Positions 26,356 to 33,596 of a DNA stretch of 64,000 bases are shown one piece after another. Position 1 is the first letter of the stretch. Each line of letters begins with the position of its first letter. The translations under genes and the position numbers were made by a program. The notes beneath the pieces were generated by a model that ran no database searches, was not told the DNA's origin, and saw nothing but the letters and a program-made list of their open reading frames with translations. The DNA comes from Streptomyces sp. NRRL F-525 (lineage in GTDB: Bacteria > Actinomycetota > Actinomycetes > Streptomycetales > Streptomycetaceae). The stretch lies in contig NZ_JNXE01000002.1 in the NCBI RefSeq assembly GCF_000716605.1, positions 1 through 64,000 on the forward strand. The letters run 5' to 3'.

Positions 26356-28956
26356 ATGGACAAGCGGTACGAGGTGTACGCGCTCGCCGACCGGCACTTC
26401 TACGAGACACCGGACCGCCTGTCCGCGCCCGGCACGGAGACCGCCGCGCCCCTGTTCGACACGGCGCGCCGCGAGGTCCCCGAGGGCTGGAGCTCGGCCC
26501 GCATCGGCGACTGGCTCACGCTGACCCCGCTGGACGAGGACGGCGGCCCCTTACGCGGGCCGGCCCAGGGCTGGAAGATCCACGCCTCGGCCACCCGGGC
26601 GAACGCGGACCGCGTCGCCGCCCTGGTCTGGGACTACTGCGTCCCGCGCAGCATCCCGTTCAAGTTCGTCCCGGGCCCGCACCTGCTCCACCTGCGCAAC
26701 ACGAAGTACGCGGGCCGCGACACCAGCGGCAAGTTCGTCACGGTCTACCCGTCCGACGAGGACCAACTCCACGAAATCCTCAGCGAGTTGGGCAAACTCC
26801 TGGAGGGCTTCGAGGGCCCGTACATCCTCACCGACCTCCGCTGGAACGACGGCCCGCTCTACGTCCGCTACGGCGCCTTCGCGCGCGCCTTCGTCGTCGA
26901 CGAGCGGGGTTCGCTGGTCCCGGCGGTGCGGGACGGCTCGGGGCAGCTGGTGCCGGACCGGCGGGCGCCGTCCTTCCAGGTCCCGGAGTGGGTGACCCTG
27001 CCGGCGTTCCTGGAGCCGCAGCTCACGGCGCGCAACACCACGACGGTGGGCGACCTGCCGTACCGCATCGAGAAGGCGCTGCACTTCTCGAACGGCGGCG
27101 GGGTGTACGCGGGCACCGACACCCGGGACGGGCGCAAGGTCGTCCTCAAGGAGGGGCGGCCGCACGCGGGGCTCGCCTCGGACGGTGCCGACGCGATCGT
27201 CCGCCTCGAGCGGGAGAAGCTGGCGCTGGAGCGGGTCGCCGGGACCGGGGTGGTGCCCGAGGTGCGGGACTGGTTCCTGCTGGGTGAACACCGGTTCCTG
27301 GTCATGGACTTCATCGAGGGGCGCTCCCTCAACTCCTTCTTCGCGGAACGGCATCCGCTGCTCACCCCGGACCCCGACCCGGACGCGGTCGCCGCGTACA
27401 CGGCGTGGGCGCTGAGGATCCACGCGTCGGTCGAGCGGGCGATGGACGCGGTGCACGAGCGCGGGATCGTCTTCAACGACCTGCACATCTTCAACGTCAT
27501 CGTCGCGCCCGACGAGGAGTCCGTGTTCCTCATCGACTTCGAGGCGGCTGCCCCGGCCGAGGAGAACGGCCGCCAAGTCGTCGCCCACCCCGGCTTCTTC
27601 GCGCCGCCTGACCGCCGGGGCGTCGACGTCGACCGGTACGCGCTGGCCTGTCTACGGCTCGCCCTGTTCCTGCCGGTGACCACGCTGTTCGTGGTCGACC
27701 GCGGCAAGGCGGCGCACCTGGCCGAGGTGATCGCGGGCCAATTCCCGGACGTGCCAAGGGAGTTCCTGGACAAGGCGGTAGCGGAGATCACCCGGGGCAC
27801 GACCACGGTCGCTCCGACCTTCGTACGGCCCGGCGACTGGCCCTACAGCCGTGACTCGATGGTCAAGGCGATCCTCGCCTCCGCGACCCCGGACCGGGAC
27901 GACCGCCTCTTCCCGGGTGACGTCGCCCAGTTCTCCGACGGCGGCGGACTCGGCCTGGCGCACGGCGCGGCCGGTGTCCTGTACGCCCTCGACGCGACCG
28001 GCGCCGACCGCTACGAGGAGGGCGAACGCTGGCTCCTGGACCGCACCGCGCCTTCCCCGGTCGGTACCCCGCTCGGCCTGTACGACGGACTCGCGGGCGT
28101 CGCCCACGTCCTCGACCGCCTCGGCCACCGCCAACGCGCCCTCGACCTGATCTCCGGCATCCTCGCGGAACGCTGGCAGAACCTCTCCTCCGACCTGCAC
28201 GGCGGCTTGGCGGGCCTCGGCCTGGTCCTCGGCCAACTGGCCGCCGACACCGGCGAGTCGGAGCTGCGCGAGCGCGCGGCGGAGGCCGCGGACATCCTCG
28301 TACGACGCCTCGCGGAACCGCGCCCCGCCACACCCCGGCGACGCGCCGGGCTGCTGCGGGGTGCGAGCGGGCCCGCCCTCTTCCTACTGCGGCAGTACGA
28401 GTCGACGGGCGACCGGCGGTTGCTCGACGCGGCAACTGCCGCCCTGCGCCGGGACCTTGAGTGCTGTGTCGTGCAGCGCGGCGGCGGCCTGGAGGTCGAC
28501 GAGGGGTGGCGGACGCTGCCGTACCTCGGCGACGGGAGCGTGGGCCTGGGCATGGTCCTCGACGACCTGCTGGCCCAAGTCCAGGACGAGGAAGGCGAGT
28601 TCGAGCGAGCCCGCGCCGGGATCCTCACCTCCGCGACCTCCCGCTTCTACGCGCAGCCCGGTCTCTTCCAGGGCCGTGCGGGGATGGTCCTGCACCTCGC
28701 CCGTACGACCGCGCCGGGCGCCGACGCCCGCAGGCTGGCCGAACAAGTCACCGGTCTCGGCTGGTTCGCGATGTCGTACGAGGGCCAACTCGCCTTCCCC
28801 GGGCACCAGATGATGCGGCTGTCCATGGACCTGGGCACCGGAACCGCCGGTTGCCTGCTCGCGCTCGGCGCGGCCTTCGGCGACGCCGAGTCGGCCCCCG
28901 GGCTGCCCTTCCTGCCGCCGCTCCGGCGGCCCACTCAACGCGGCTCCGCGAACTGA
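26356..28956 (+). CDS. ramC: Class III lanthionine synthetase (LanKC; RamC/AmfT type)
   Basis: An 866-aa three-domain enzyme that phosphorylates, dehydrates and cyclises the SapB-type precursor. An N-terminal lyase-like region (~1-220) is followed by a Ser/Thr kinase domain (~230-500: VVLKEG Lys, FNDLHIFNVIV catalytic loop, LIDFEAA metal site) and a LanC-like cyclase (~540-866; LAHGAAG, LHGGLAGLG) without the zinc Cys-Cys-His set, as usual in class III. The ATG at 26356 has GGAGGGG upstream. Codon 66 (26551-26553) is TTA, a candidate bldA control point. The precursor gene lies 48 bp downstream. Confidence 0.95.
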   Translation: MDKRYEVYALADRHFYETPDRLSAPGTETAAPLFDTARREVPEGWSSARIGDWLTLTPLDEDGGPLRGPAQGWKIHASATRANADRVAALVWDYCVPRSIPFKFVPGPHLLHLRNTKYAGRDTSGKFVTVYPSDEDQLHEILSELGKLLEGFEGPYILTDLRWNDGPLYVRYGAFARAFVVDERGSLVPAVRDGSGQLVPDRRAPSFQVPEWVTLPAFLEPQLTARNTTTVGDLPYRIEKALHFSNGGGVYAGTDTRDGRKVVLKEGRPHAGLASDGADAIVRLEREKLALERVAGTGVVPEVRDWFLLGEHRFLVMDFIEGRSLNSFFAERHPLLTPDPDPDAVAAYTAWALRIHASVERAMDAVHERGIVFNDLHIFNVIVAPDEESVFLIDFEAAAPAEENGRQVVAHPGFFAPPDRRGVDVDRYALACLRLALFLPVTTLFVVDRGKAAHLAEVIAGQFPDVPREFLDKAVAEITRGTTTVAPTFVRPGDWPYSRDSMVKAILASATPDRDDRLFPGDVAQFSDGGGLGLAHGAAGVLYALDATGADRYEEGERWLLDRTAPSPVGTPLGLYDGLAGVAHVLDRLGHRQRALDLISGILAERWQNLSSDLHGGLAGLGLVLGQLAADTGESELRERAAEAADILVRRLAEPRPATPRRRAGLLRGASGPALFLLRQYESTGDRRLLDAATAALRRDLECCVVQRGGGLEVDEGWRTLPYLGDGSVGLGMVLDDLLAQVQDEEGEFERARAGILTSATSRFYAQPGLFQGRAGMVLHLARTTAPGADARRLAEQVTGLGWFAMSYEGQLAFPGHQMMRLSMDLGTGTAGCLLALGAAFGDAESAPGLPFLPPLRRPTQRGSAN

Positions 28957-29004
28957 CGGAGTCGTGACACCACCAACCCCGTCCCCACAACGAAAGGACT
29001 TCTC

Positions 29005-29121
29005 ATGGCACTTCTCGACCTGCAGACGATGGAATCCGACGAGCACAACGACGGCGGCGGCGCGAGCACCGTCAGCCTGCTCTCCTGTGTCAGCGCGGCG
29101 AGCGTTCTGCTCTGTCTCTGA
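29005..29121 (+). CDS. ramS: SapB/AmfS-family class III lanthipeptide precursor, 38 aa
   Basis: A short gene with AAAGGA before its ATG. The leader begins MALLDLQTMES, which keeps the LLDLQ motif recognised by RamC-type enzymes. The core carries two S-x2-S-x3-C units (Ser21-Ser24-Cys28 and Ser30-Ser33-Cys37). In SapB, units of this type become dehydroalanine plus a lanthionine ring; labionin is the alternative chemistry. The mature peptide would be a hydrophobic, amphiphilic surfactant coating aerial hyphae. It lies between the synthetase and the exporters, with a hairpin after it that could raise precursor mRNA relative to the exporters. Confidence 0.95.
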   Translation: MALLDLQTMESDEHNDGGGASTVSLLSCVSAASVLLCL

Positions 29122-29142
29122 CGAATCGGTGAACCCACGGCT

Positions 29143-29179
29143 CCGGGCGGCCCCCTCCCACGAGGGGAGGGCCGCCCGG
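29143..29179 (+). terminator. Intercistronic hairpin after the lanthipeptide precursor
   Basis: An 11-bp perfect stem (CCGGGCGGCCC / GGGCCGCCCGG), extended inward by a C-rich/G-rich pairing, separates the precursor gene from the first exporter gene. It probably acts as a partial terminator or mRNA stabiliser. Confidence 0.65.
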
Positions 29180-29211
29180 GGTCCACGTCACGTCACCCCG
29201 AGGACACCCGT

Positions 29212-30951
29212 ATGACGACGCACGCCCAAGGAACCCCATTGCTGCGCTCGGCCGTGCGCGCGGCCGGTGTTCGCTGTGTGGCGCTGGGCGCGGTCAGTAC
29301 GGCGTCCACGGCGACCGCGCTGCTGCTGCCCGCCGTTCTGGGCCGCACCCTGGACCACCTGCTGGCGCACGCCCCGGCGGCACGCTGGGTGTGGGCGTGC
29401 GCGGGGCTGGTGCTGCTGATCGGGGTGCTGGACGCGTGCGGGACGGTGCTCGGCGGCACGGTCACGGCCGGTTCGACGGCGTGGCTGCGTCGGCGCGTCA
29501 CCGGGCATGTACTGGCGCTCGGCCCGCGCGCCAACTCCCGTTTCGGTTCAGGGGAGTTGGTGGCCCGGCTGGTGGGGAACGCCGCGCAGGCCGGGACGGC
29601 GCCGGGTGCGGTGGCCGCGCTGTTGGCAGCACTGGCGGGACCGGTCGGAGGCGTGGTCGCGCTGGCGCTGATCGACCCGTGGCTGGCGGCCGTGTTCCTG
29701 GCCGGGGCGCCGCTCCTCACCTTCCTCCTCCGCGCCTTCGCCCGGGACACCTCGGAGTGCGTGACGCGCTACCAGCAGGTTCAGGGCCGGATAGCGTCGG
29801 CGCTCGCGGAGGCGATGGGCGGTTTCCGCACGATCCAGGCGGCGGGTACGGCGGACCGCGAGACGGCACGGATCCTGCGCCCGCTGCCCGAACTGTCCCG
29901 CGCGGGCCACCGCATGTGGCGGGTACAGGGACGGGCCGCGGCACAGGCGGTAACCGTGGCACCCCTCCTCCAACTGGCCGTAGTAGCCGTGGCGGGCTAC
30001 CAGTTGACGAGGCACGCCCTCACGGTGGGCGACGTGCTGGCCGCGTCCCGATATGCGGTGCTGGCAACGGGTGTTGGGGTACTGGTCGGCCAACTCTCGG
30101 GCCTGCTCCGCGCGAAGGCAGCGACCCGGCGCCTGGACGAGATCCTCGCCGAACCGGCCCCGGTCCACGGACACCGTCAACTCCCTCCAGGCCCCGGCCA
30201 CTTGGAGCTGCGCGGCGTGACCGCCCGGCAAGGCGAACGAACTGTCCTGTCCGACATCGACCTGGTGATCCCCGGCGGTACGACCCTGGCCGTCGTCGGC
30301 CGTTCCGGTGCCGGCAAGTCCCTCCTCGCGGCGATCGCGGGCCGCCTGACCGACCCGGCCGCGGGCGAGGTCCTCCTCGACGGGATCCCGCTCCGCGACC
30401 TGAGCCACGACGAACTACGCACCGCGATCGGCTACGCCTTCGACCGCCCGGCCCTGCTCGGCACGACGATGGAGGACACAATCGCGTTCGGTCTGCGGTC
30501 GCCGTCGCCCGCCGGAGTCCGGGACGCGGCGGAAAAGGCCCACGCGGACGCCTTCATCCGCCGCCTCCCCCACGGCTACGCCACCCGGCTCGTCGACGCC
30601 CCCCACTCCGGCGGCGAGTCCCAACGCCTCGGCCTGGCAAGGGCGTTCGCCCACGAGGGCCGTGTCCTGATCCTCGACGACGCCCTCTCCAGCCTCGACA
30701 CGATCACCGAACACCGGATCACTAAGTCCCTCACGGGCCCGGACTCCAACGGCACCCGCCTCCTCATCGCCCACCGCGCGGCCACGGCGGCCCGCGCGGA
30801 CCTGGTGGCGTGGTTGGACGGGGGGCGGGTGCGGGCGGTGGGGGCGCATGCGGAGTTGTGGAGGGTGGCGGGGTATCGGGAGGTGTTCGGAGGCGAGGAG
30901 AGGGCGGTGGCGGAAGCGGGGAAGCGCGACGCGAAGGGGGCCGGCGGATGA
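29212..30951 (+). CDS. ramA: ABC transporter, permease/ATP-binding fusion (RamA/AmfB-like exporter subunit)
   Basis: A 579-aa half-transporter: six-helix exporter domain (~10-310) and an ATPase with Walker A GRSGAGKSLL, signature SGGESQRLGLARAF, Walker B VLILDDALSSLD and the switch region IAHRAATAA. The switch His is followed by Arg as normal. It overlaps the next ABC gene by 4 bp (ATGA), so they likely form a heterodimer exporting the modified lanthipeptide. The ATG at 29212 lies 32 bp after the intercistronic hairpin. Confidence 0.92.
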   Translation: MTTHAQGTPLLRSAVRAAGVRCVALGAVSTASTATALLLPAVLGRTLDHLLAHAPAARWVWACAGLVLLIGVLDACGTVLGGTVTAGSTAWLRRRVTGHVLALGPRANSRFGSGELVARLVGNAAQAGTAPGAVAALLAALAGPVGGVVALALIDPWLAAVFLAGAPLLTFLLRAFARDTSECVTRYQQVQGRIASALAEAMGGFRTIQAAGTADRETARILRPLPELSRAGHRMWRVQGRAAAQAVTVAPLLQLAVVAVAGYQLTRHALTVGDVLAASRYAVLATGVGVLVGQLSGLLRAKAATRRLDEILAEPAPVHGHRQLPPGPGHLELRGVTARQGERTVLSDIDLVIPGGTTLAVVGRSGAGKSLLAAIAGRLTDPAAGEVLLDGIPLRDLSHDELRTAIGYAFDRPALLGTTMEDTIAFGLRSPSPAGVRDAAEKAHADAFIRRLPHGYATRLVDAPHSGGESQRLGLARAFAHEGRVLILDDALSSLDTITEHRITKSLTGPDSNGTRLLIAHRAATAARADLVAWLDGGRVRAVGAHAELWRVAGYREVFGGEERAVAEAGKRDAKGAGG

Positions 30952-32849
30952 CCGGCGAGCCGGAGTCGGGGCGCCGGGAGGGGCCCGGTCGAAACCCGTC
31001 CCGGGACAACGACGGGATCCGCCGCCGCGGCCTCCGCTTCCTCCGCGCCCGCTGGCCCGTGCTGATCCGGCTCGCCGCCTGGTCCGTGCTGGAAACCGGG
31101 CAGACCTTTCTCGTCGGGTACGGGCTCGCCCGGGCACTCGACGCCGGGTTCCTCGTCGGGCGGGGCGGCGTCGGGCTCGCGTGGCTCGGAGTGGCGGGAG
31201 TCGGTGTCGTCGTCGGGGCCTTCGGAACCGGGCGCGTCTATCGCGGTGTCGCCGACCTCGTCGAACCGCTCCGGGACCTGCTCGTCGCACGCGTCGTCGC
31301 GCGCGGGGTGCGGGAGGCGGACGGCGGGGCGTTGTCGGGGCTGACCCAGCAGGTGGAGCTGGCCCGGGACACCTTCGCGGGGCTGGTGATGGTGTCCCGG
31401 TCGTTCGTGTTCACCGCCGTGGGTGCGCTGGCAGGGCTCGTCTCACTCGACTCGCTGCTGCTTCTCGTCGTGGCGCCGCCGCTCGTCGCCGGGGTGTGCC
31501 TGTTCGCGGCGACCCTGCGTCCGCTGGCCCGACGGCAGGAGACCTTCCTCCTCGCCGACGAGGCCCTCGCCGACCGGCTGGGCACCGTCTGCCCCGGGCT
31601 GCGGGACATCACGGCGGCCGGTGCCGAGGAACGGGTCGCCGTCGACACCGGGCACCTCGTCGACGCCGAACTGCGTGCCGCCCGTTCCCTGGCCCGCTGG
31701 AGCGTCCTCCGCGTGGCGTCCCTCGCGGTCGGCGGCCAGTTGCCGATCGTGCTGCTCCTCGCCACCGCCCCCTGGCTCCTCGGCCACGGCGTCACCCCTG
31801 GCGGTCTGGTCGGCGCCCTCGCCTACGTCACCCAGTCCCTGCTGCCCGCCCTCCAGAACCTGGTCCACGGCCTGGGCACCAGCGGCTCCCGCCTGGCGGT
31901 GGTCCTGCGGCGGCTGGCACCGCCGTCGGCCTCCGGAACTCCGCCCGCGGTACCCCACCTCACCCCCACCCCACCCCTGACCAATCCCCCAGCCCTCTCC
32001 CTCACCTCCGTCACCTTCGCCTACGGCGCCGCCGGCGCCCCCGTCCTCCGCGACCTCACCCTCGCCCTCCCCCAAGGCGCCCACCTGGCCGTCGTAGGCC
32101 CGAGCGGTATCGGGAAATCCACGCTCACCGCCCTCGCCGCCGGACTGCTGAAGCCCGGACGCGGCACGATCCGGATGTACGGGCGGCCGGTGTCCGAGAC
32201 GGTCGACCGGCGCGTGCTGATCCCCCAGGAGGCGTACGTCTTCAGTGGGACCCTCGCCGACAATCTGAGCCACCTACGACCGGACCCCGTACCCGAGGCG
32301 GAACTGCTCGCCGCAGCCGAAGCCGTCGGGCTCGCCCCGCTGCTCCAAACCCTCGGCGGCCCCGACTCCCCCGTCGACCCGGCCGCCCTCTCCGCCGGCG
32401 AGCGCCAACTGATCGCCCTGACCCGGGCCTACCTCTCCCCCGCCCCCCTCGCCCTCCTCGACGAAGCCACCTGCCACCTCGACCCGGAGGCGGAGGAACG
32501 CGCCGAGCACGCCTTCGCCCGGCGGGAGCGGAGCGGCGGCGCGCTGATCGTCGTAGCGCACCGCATCAGTTCCGCGCGGCGCGCCCACCACGTGCTCGTC
32601 ATGGACGGGCAGGACACCGCGCTCGGTACGCACGGCGATTTGCTCCGTCGCTCCCCGCTCTATCGGGAACTGGTGGGCAACTGGTCGTCAGAGCCAGCCC
32701 TCGCCCTGGGAGATACGGATCGCGTCGATGCGGTTGCGGGCGCCGGTCTTGCGGGTGATGGCCGCCATGTAGTTGCGCACGGTCCCGTGGGACAGGTGCA
32801 GGCTCCCGGCGATCTCCGCGACGGAGGCGCCCTCGGCGGCCAGGGTTAA
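30948..32849 (+). CDS. ramB: ABC transporter, second half-exporter (RamB-like), 3' end overlapping the regulator gene
   Basis: A 633-aa half-transporter with exporter helices (~30-330) and an ATPase domain: Walker A GPSGIGKSTL, signature LSAGERQLIAL, Walker B LALLDEATCHLD, and VAHRISSARRAH. It starts at the ATG overlapping the ramA stop. The family-like sequence ends near residue 582 (LYRELVGNW), but no stop occurs there; the frame runs on for ~50 Gly/Ala-rich residues, ending at TAA 32847-32849 inside the convergent regulator gene. The overlap is 162 bp. Confidence 0.9.
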   Translation: MTGEPESGRREGPGRNPSRDNDGIRRRGLRFLRARWPVLIRLAAWSVLETGQTFLVGYGLARALDAGFLVGRGGVGLAWLGVAGVGVVVGAFGTGRVYRGVADLVEPLRDLLVARVVARGVREADGGALSGLTQQVELARDTFAGLVMVSRSFVFTAVGALAGLVSLDSLLLLVVAPPLVAGVCLFAATLRPLARRQETFLLADEALADRLGTVCPGLRDITAAGAEERVAVDTGHLVDAELRAARSLARWSVLRVASLAVGGQLPIVLLLATAPWLLGHGVTPGGLVGALAYVTQSLLPALQNLVHGLGTSGSRLAVVLRRLAPPSASGTPPAVPHLTPTPPLTNPPALSLTSVTFAYGAAGAPVLRDLTLALPQGAHLAVVGPSGIGKSTLTALAAGLLKPGRGTIRMYGRPVSETVDRRVLIPQEAYVFSGTLADNLSHLRPDPVPEAELLAAAEAVGLAPLLQTLGGPDSPVDPAALSAGERQLIALTRAYLSPAPLALLDEATCHLDPEAEERAEHAFARRERSGGALIVVAHRISSARRAHHVLVMDGQDTALGTHGDLLRRSPLYRELVGNWSSEPALALGDTDRVDAVAGAGLAGDGRHVVAHGPVGQVQAPGDLRDGGALGGQG

Positions 32850-33296
32850 CACGCTCAGCTCTCTTCGGGTCAGCGGCATCTCCGCGGCCTTGAGGAATCC
32901 GAAGCCCAGGGAGTCGTCAACGAAACGTTTCCCCTCCGCGACGCGCCGAATGGCGTGCACCAGCCGGTCGGGTGGGCTCGCCTTGTCGACATAGCCGAGG
33001 GCGCCCTCCTCCAGCGCGCGTTTCAGCAGGCCGGGGCGGTGCGCGGTGGCCAGGACGAGGAGGCCGGGCGGGGTGGGGCCGGTGCCGCGCGGGCCCACTT
33101 CGCCGAGTGGCGGGATTCCGTACGCGTCGTCGCAGTCGAGGTCCGCCGCGCAGACGTCCGGCCGGACGGACCGGACGCGACCGGGTGCTGTGCGCCACGG
33201 GGTGTCCCAGACCCCGAGGCCGGGTTCGCGGCGGAGCCACTCCGCCAGGACCGATCTCACCAGACACGCGTCGTGCACCAGAAGTAGCCGGATCAC
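32688..33296 (-). CDS. ramR: LuxR/NarL-type response regulator (RamR/AmfR-like)
   Basis: A 202-aa regulator: receiver domain (~1-120; the likely phospho-acceptor lies in the acidic stretch AADLDCDDAYG, with Lys in YVDKASPP) and a C-terminal LuxR HTH (~138-202; LTRRELSVLTLAAEGASVAEIAGSLHLSHGTVRNYM). Position at the end of the lanthipeptide operon, convergent, matches RamR/AmfR, the direct activator of the ramCSAB operon. The start is GTG 33296 with AGGGGA upstream. No sensor kinase adjoins, also typical of RamR. Confidence 0.9.
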   Translation of the reverse strand: MIRLLLVHDACLVRSVLAEWLRREPGLGVWDTPWRTAPGRVRSVRPDVCAADLDCDDAYGIPPLGEVGPRGTGPTPPGLLVLATAHRPGLLKRALEEGALGYVDKASPPDRLVHAIRRVAEGKRFVDDSLGFGFLKAAEMPLTRRELSVLTLAAEGASVAEIAGSLHLSHGTVRNYMAAITRKTGARNRIDAIRISQGEGWL

Positions 33297-33596
33297 TGCC
33301 GTCCCCTCAGCTAGCCGTTCGCCGGTTTCACGGTGGTTTCGCGTGTGCCCCATTGTTCGCGACCGTGACCGCGCGCGGGCCCGGAGATCCGGCCAACAGG
33401 GTGCGCGGGGGCGCACGCGAGGCGCTCGTACGCCGCCGCGCGCTTCGATTCGGGGGGTATACGACCGGGGCCTTCGGGGTACGAGCGCGCGCTTCACCGC
33501 CGGGGAACCGGCTCGCTCGCCGTGCGCGTCCGGCCCCCAGGGTGGAGCCTGATCACTGGGAACTGGACCGCGCGGCCGTACGAGGAGGTGGTCGGC
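33297..33596. other. Divergent intergenic region of ramR and a SpoIIE phosphatase gene
   Basis: About 300 bp that must hold both promoters. I see no clear consensus promoter hexamers or palindrome. A GTG at 33522 could extend the phosphatase gene, but the GTG at 33597 has the better Shine-Dalgarno. Confidence 0.5.

Noticed and set aside
29005..29121. Assigning labionin rings to the SapB-type precursor
   Set aside because: The S-x2-S-x3-C motif allows labionin or lanthionine; SapB-type products carry lanthionine, and sequence alone cannot decide.
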